Program-made: the position numbers and the translations under genes
The notes under the pieces: generated by a model
What the model was told of the DNA's origin: nothing
Seen by the model: the letters and a program-made list of their open reading frames with translations, nothing else
Database searches by the model: none
Assembly (NCBI GenBank): GCA_019415985.1
Contig: DXYE01000106.1
Coordinates: 1 to 8,708 of the forward strand
Direction of reading: 5' to 3'
Origin: Clostridiales bacterium
Lineage (GTDB): Bacteria; Bacillota; Clostridia; Oscillospirales; CAG-272
DNA length: 8,708 bases
In this document: positions 6,018 to 8,708 of the stretch, piece after piece
Position numbering within the stretch: the stretch's first letter is position 1
How the letters are laid out: every line of letters begins with the position of its first letter

Positions 6018-7025
6018 ATGGATATAGATATAAAAGGCAAAAAAATATTCTCGGGCGTTCAGCCAAGCGGAACACTTACGATAGGCAACTATCTCGGCGC
6101 GATTAAAAACTGGGTTCAGATGCAGGACGACGCTCAGTGCATATTCTGCGTTGTTGATATGCATGCGCTAACTGTCAGACAGAACCCCGCAGAGCTTCGC
6201 CGCCGAACGCTCGAAACGCTGGCTCTATACATGGCTGCGGGACTTGATCCTGAAAAAATCACATTGTTTATCCAAAGCCATGTCAGTGCTCACGCAGAGC
6301 TTTCCTGGATTCTGAGCTGCTATACCATGTTCGGAGAGCTGTCGCGCATGACGCAGTTTAAGGATAAAAGTGCGAAGCATGCAGACAATATAAATGCCGG
6401 GCTTTTTACCTATCCTGTGCTGATGGCTGCGGATATTCTGCTCTATCAGGCAGAACTTGTGCCGGTCGGCATCGACCAGAAGCAGCACGTCGAGCTGGCA
6501 CGCGACATTGCGGGACGCTTCAATTCTGTTTACAGCGATACCTTTACCATTCCGGAGCCTTTCATGCCGGATACCGGTGCGAAAATTATGTCGCTCTCGG
6601 ATCCGTCGAAAAAAATGAGCAAGTCCGATGAAAATACCAACGCATGGGTAGCTATACTGGATACAAAAGACGATATCATTAGAAAGTTCAAACGTGCTGT
6701 TACGGACAGCGGCTCTTCTGTAACCTATAGCGAGGACAAACCGGGTATCAGAAATTTGATGTCCATCTATTCCTGCTTCACCGGAAAAAGTTATACGGAA
6801 ATCGAGAGGGAATTCGAGGGCTCCGGTTACGGCGCTTTTAAATTGGCAGTCGGTGAAGTCTGTGCGGACGGCTTGTCACCTGTTCGTGAGGCGTTTGTGC
6901 GGTTTATGTCCGATAAAACGTATCTTGAAAATGTGGCGCGAAAAGGTGCGGAAGAAGCAGAACGGATTGCAAGACGCACGCTCTCAAAGGTTTACAGAAA
7001 GGTCGGTTTTCTACAGCTTTCTTAA
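6018..7025 (+). CDS. trpS: tryptophan--tRNA ligase
   Basis: Cytoplasmic class I aminoacyl-tRNA synthetase that activates tryptophan with ATP and charges tRNA-Trp. From the ATG at 6018 it has 335 residues, almost the same as Escherichia coli TrpRS (334). The N-terminal SGVQPSGTLTIGNYLGAI (12-29) contains the HIGH-equivalent TIGN at 21-24. YPVLMAADILLYQ (132-144) carries the tryptophan-recognising aspartate D139, VPVGIDQKQHVELARDIA (148-165) follows, and the second signature KMSKS is at 199-203. The frame stays open upstream to a TTG at 5964, but that would run through the leader hairpin without a ribosome site. The ATG at 6018 has AAGGAG at 5999-6004 followed by more purines, so I chose it. 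The gene lies 107 nt after the aminotransferase. Many Firmicutes trpS genes carry a T-box leader, and none is visible here. The identity is secure. Confidence 0.97.
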   Translation: MDIDIKGKKIFSGVQPSGTLTIGNYLGAIKNWVQMQDDAQCIFCVVDMHALTVRQNPAELRRRTLETLALYMAAGLDPEKITLFIQSHVSAHAELSWILSCYTMFGELSRMTQFKDKSAKHADNINAGLFTYPVLMAADILLYQAELVPVGIDQKQHVELARDIAGRFNSVYSDTFTIPEPFMPDTGAKIMSLSDPSKKMSKSDENTNAWVAILDTKDDIIRKFKRAVTDSGSSVTYSEDKPGIRNLMSIYSCFTGKSYTEIEREFEGSGYGAFKLAVGEVCADGLSPVREAFVRFMSDKTYLENVARKGAEEAERIARRTLSKVYRKVGFLQLS

Positions 7026-7169
7026 AACGTTTATTTACGCGGCTTTTGATCCGTATTCCTATGAATTTCCCTCCCATGCGGTTATAATCTACATTATTAT
7101 TGCTTTAGACGTCTGTCATAAATTTCATACGATCATAAACGAAGCAAGGAAATTTCATGTGCCGGCAGC

Positions 7170-7205
7170 GGTAAAAATGCCGAAAAGATGGGCGGCGTTT
7201 TTACC
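7170..7205 (+). terminator. probable intrinsic terminator after trpS
   Basis: GGTAAAAATGCCG (7170-7182) and CGGCGTTTTTACC (7193-7205) form a 13-bp stem with one G-U pair and a 10-nt loop. The layout of an A-tract, a GC-rich core (GCCG/CGGC) and a T-tract is that of an intrinsic terminator in which the A and T tracts are also complementary, so it could act in both directions. It lies 145 nt after the trpS stop codon, a long trailer. Confidence 0.6.
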
Positions 7206-7364
7206 TTCCGTTCCTCAGTGTATATGGATATACTTGTAGCCGGACAGGGTGTGCAGCCGTGTAACACGTGCGCATAGTTATTGAAAATGCGGCAATGCAG
7301 ACTTATTTAAACGTTATTCTGGTTTTTGCGATTAGTTGTCTTGTTTAAAACCCGAAAGGAATGT

Positions 7365-7384
7365 CTGCCGCAGAAAAGCGGCAG
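7365..7384 (+). promoter_or_regulatory. perfect hairpin directly upstream of the tagO-like gene ribosome site
   Basis: CTGCCGC (7365-7371) and GCGGCAG (7378-7384) form a perfect GC-rich 7-bp stem with a 6-nt AGAAAA loop. It ends 5 nt before AAAGGA (7390-7395), the ribosome binding site of the gene starting at 7401. No T tract follows. A role in leader stability or translation initiation is possible; nothing in the sequence proves it. Confidence 0.4.
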
Positions 7385-7400
7385 CTTACAAAGGATAATC

Positions 7401-8567
7401 ATGGATAATATTTATATTCAATTGCTGCTGGCTGTTTTGTGCGCAGCAGTTATAGCCTTTGCCTCTACGCCGATCATTCGCGTTTTGGCGTATAAGCTGG
7501 GGGCAGTGGATATTCCTAAGGATGGACGCCGGATGCATAAAAAGCCCATGCCTCTTCTTGGCGGTCTAGCGATTTTTGTCGCATTCTCTTTAACCTCACT
7601 GATTTTTTTCCTTTATACGCCCCAGTTTCTAACCATTTGGTTCGGCGGTCTGGTTATTATAATATGCGGTATTCTCGATGATATTTTTTCGCTCAATCCC
7701 TTTGTCAAATTGGGCGGACAGGTTCTTGCCGCCCTTATTGTCATATCTCAGGGAATTGTGATTGAGCATATCAATATTTTTGGTACCTATATTCAGTTCG
7801 GTTGGTTCTCTATCCCTATTACCCTAATATGGATCGTTGGGCTGACAAATGCAATCAACTTAATTGATGGACTCGATGGGCTTGCCTGCGGTGTTTCAGC
7901 TATCTGCGCCACTTCTCTTCTTGTTGTTTCTATTCTGCACGCAGATGCCTCAATTATGATGATTACGGCAATTCTGGTAGGCTCCTGTATTGGATTTCTG
8001 CCATTCAATTCGAACCCTGCGAAAATTTTTATGGGTGATACAGGGGCGATGTTCCTCGGATATACCCTTTCAGTGGTTTCTGTGGTGGGTGTTTTCAAAT
8101 TTACGGCCGTCGTTTCTTTCGTAATCCCCATAATCATTTTCGGATTGCCTCTTTTCGACACACTGCTGGCTATACTCCGTCGCGTGATACATGGCAAAAG
8201 CCCTTTTTCAGCCGACCGCGGTCATCTGCATCATAAGCTTGTAGATATGGGGCTCAACCAGAAGCAGTCCGTGACAATTTTATACGCGGTATGCAGCATA
8301 CTGGGCATACTTGCCATTATGCTTTCTGAGGACAAGATCGTTTCCTCTATCATTATTCTCTGTGTAGCTGTAGTCATCGGTATTATTAATTATGTGTTTT
8401 TCAACAGCAAAAAGACAAGAGATTTTACGGGTCTTACCGACGAAAAGAATAAAACCGAAGCGGATGTTGCTGCAAACGCAGAGAGCAAAGCCTCCGTCAG
8501 CACACCCAATGTAGAGGTCTCCTCAAAAAATGATACAAACGTCAAAGAGGACCATATAAAAAAATAA
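7401..8567 (+). CDS. tagO: MraY/WecA/TagO-family undecaprenyl-phosphate sugar-1-phosphate transferase
   Basis: Polytopic membrane enzyme that moves a sugar-1-phosphate, usually GlcNAc-1-P from UDP-GlcNAc, onto undecaprenyl phosphate on the cytoplasmic face. This is the first step of wall teichoic acid or other cell-wall glycan synthesis. From the ATG at 7401 it has 388 residues. Family motifs in order are DIPKDGRRMHKKPMPLLGG (37-55), the Mg-binding DD pair at 93-94 in GILDDIFSLNP, NAINLIDGLDGLA (150-162) with N153, D156 and D159, PAKIFMGDTGAMFLGY (206-221), and RGHLHHKL (273-280) with its histidine cluster. About ten or eleven hydrophobic helices span residues 5-333. The last 50 or so residues are a polar, charged, low-complexity tail (TEADVAANAESKASVS and onward). 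The HLHH loop fits the WecA/TagO branch better than MraY. The frame stays open upstream to a TTG at 7326, but AAAGGA at 7390-7395 with a 5-nt gap supports the ATG. The symbol is by family; the exact glycan pathway is not shown. Confidence 0.9.
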   Translation: MDNIYIQLLLAVLCAAVIAFASTPIIRVLAYKLGAVDIPKDGRRMHKKPMPLLGGLAIFVAFSLTSLIFFLYTPQFLTIWFGGLVIIICGILDDIFSLNPFVKLGGQVLAALIVISQGIVIEHINIFGTYIQFGWFSIPITLIWIVGLTNAINLIDGLDGLACGVSAICATSLLVVSILHADASIMMITAILVGSCIGFLPFNSNPAKIFMGDTGAMFLGYTLSVVSVVGVFKFTAVVSFVIPIIIFGLPLFDTLLAILRRVIHGKSPFSADRGHLHHKLVDMGLNQKQSVTILYAVCSILGILAIMLSEDKIVSSIIILCVAVVIGIINYVFFNSKKTRDFTGLTDEKNKTEADVAANAESKASVSTPNVEVSSKNDTNVKEDHIKK

Positions 8568-8660
8568 AGTTTACCTACTCAGAGGGTTTTCAAGGATTAT
8601 TAAAATCAGGTAAATATTTATATTCAAAGAAGAGACTTATACGAAGCCAACAAGCAAAAT

Positions 8661-8688
8661 GCAGATGTTTCGGTGACGAAACATCTGC
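8661..8688 (+). terminator. probable terminator hairpin with GNRA-type loop
   Basis: GCAGATGTTTCG (8661-8672) and CGAAACATCTGC (8677-8688) form a perfect 12-bp stem closed by a GTGA (GNRA) tetraloop. Downstream on the plus strand the sequence GTATGCATTTTCATTTTAAT is U-rich, though the first U run starts about 6 nt after the stem. On the minus strand ATTTTGC follows the stem directly. It probably ends transcription of the tagO-like gene, whose stop is 93 nt upstream, and may work in both directions. Confidence 0.65.
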
Positions 8689-8708
8689 GTATGCATTTTC
8701 ATTTTAAT

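Larger units (their letters stand above)
7026..7400 (+). other. 375-nt gap between trpS and the tagO-like gene
   Basis: I see no gene on either strand; the short open frames have no ribosome site or family resemblance. The gap holds an isolated TATAAT at 7083-7088 without a good -35, a terminator-like hairpin at 7170-7205, a short perfect palindrome CGTGTAACACG in the 7258-7269 area, a TTGAAA at 7281-7286 that lacks a good -10 17 bp downstream (TATTTA at 7304-7309), and a hairpin at 7365-7384 just before the next ribosome site. The tagO-like gene therefore probably has its own transcription start between about 7206 and 7364, but I cannot fix it. Confidence 0.5.

Noticed and set aside
7306..7320. 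CcpA cre-like site around TTTAAACGTTAT
   Set aside because: It misses several conserved positions of the cre consensus, and no link to catabolite control is visible for the next gene.
7793..8197. Minus-strand 134-codon open frame inside the tagO-like gene
   Set aside because: It is antisense to conserved motifs of the membrane enzyme and shows only a low-complexity shadow composition.
8570..8614. Inverted repeat TTTACCT/AGGTAAA after the tagO-like gene
   Set aside because: It is a 7-bp AT-rich stem with a 31-nt loop, expected by chance in such sequence; the hairpin at 8661-8688 is a much better terminator.

Overview
The window looks like chromosomal DNA from a low-to-mid GC Gram-positive bacterium, most likely a member of the Clostridia (Oscillospiraceae/Ruminococcaceae-like). 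The support is a bifunctional HPr kinase/phosphorylase next to a ROK-family sugar kinase, a TagO/WecA-type lipid-carrier glycosyltransferase, strong purine-rich ribosome binding sites and sigma-A-like promoters with TGn extensions. This assignment is an inference from gene content and family resemblance; no marker gene fixes the species.

Left part, minus strand (reading from about 3750 down to 131): an extended -10 promoter, a leader of about 150 nt, hprK, a 163-nt gap, a ROK glucokinase-like gene and then a probable intrinsic terminator. Beyond it lies an apparently decayed reading frame (about 1006-1482) whose recoverable peptide resembles the C-terminal end of a sugar-transferase-type protein. 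It is followed 27 nt later by an intact class I SAM methyltransferase of a type often found in surface-polysaccharide loci. HprK senses glycolytic state by phosphorylating or dephosphorylating HPr on a serine, and the ROK kinase would supply sugar phosphate, so the pair reads as a carbon-metabolism unit. The methyltransferase and the broken frame look like the remains of a separate glycan-modification operon.

Right part, plus strand (from about 3815 to the end): a second extended -10 promoter lies back to back with that of hprK. It is followed by an uncharacterised class I methyltransferase, a PLP-dependent class I aminotransferase (75-nt gap), trpS (107-nt gap holding a candidate promoter and a strong leader hairpin), a 375-nt gap with a terminator-like hairpin, and a TagO/WecA-family membrane enzyme. 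The window ends in a strong GNRA-loop hairpin followed by a U-rich stretch, probably a terminator.

I see no mobile element, CRISPR array, tRNA, rRNA or phage gene, and no convincing new multi-gene system. The points most worth a second look are the decayed frame at 1006-1482, the long perfect hairpin abutting the trpS ribosome binding site, and the recurrence of a perfect hairpin just upstream of the Shine-Dalgarno in three genes (ROK kinase, trpS, tagO-like).
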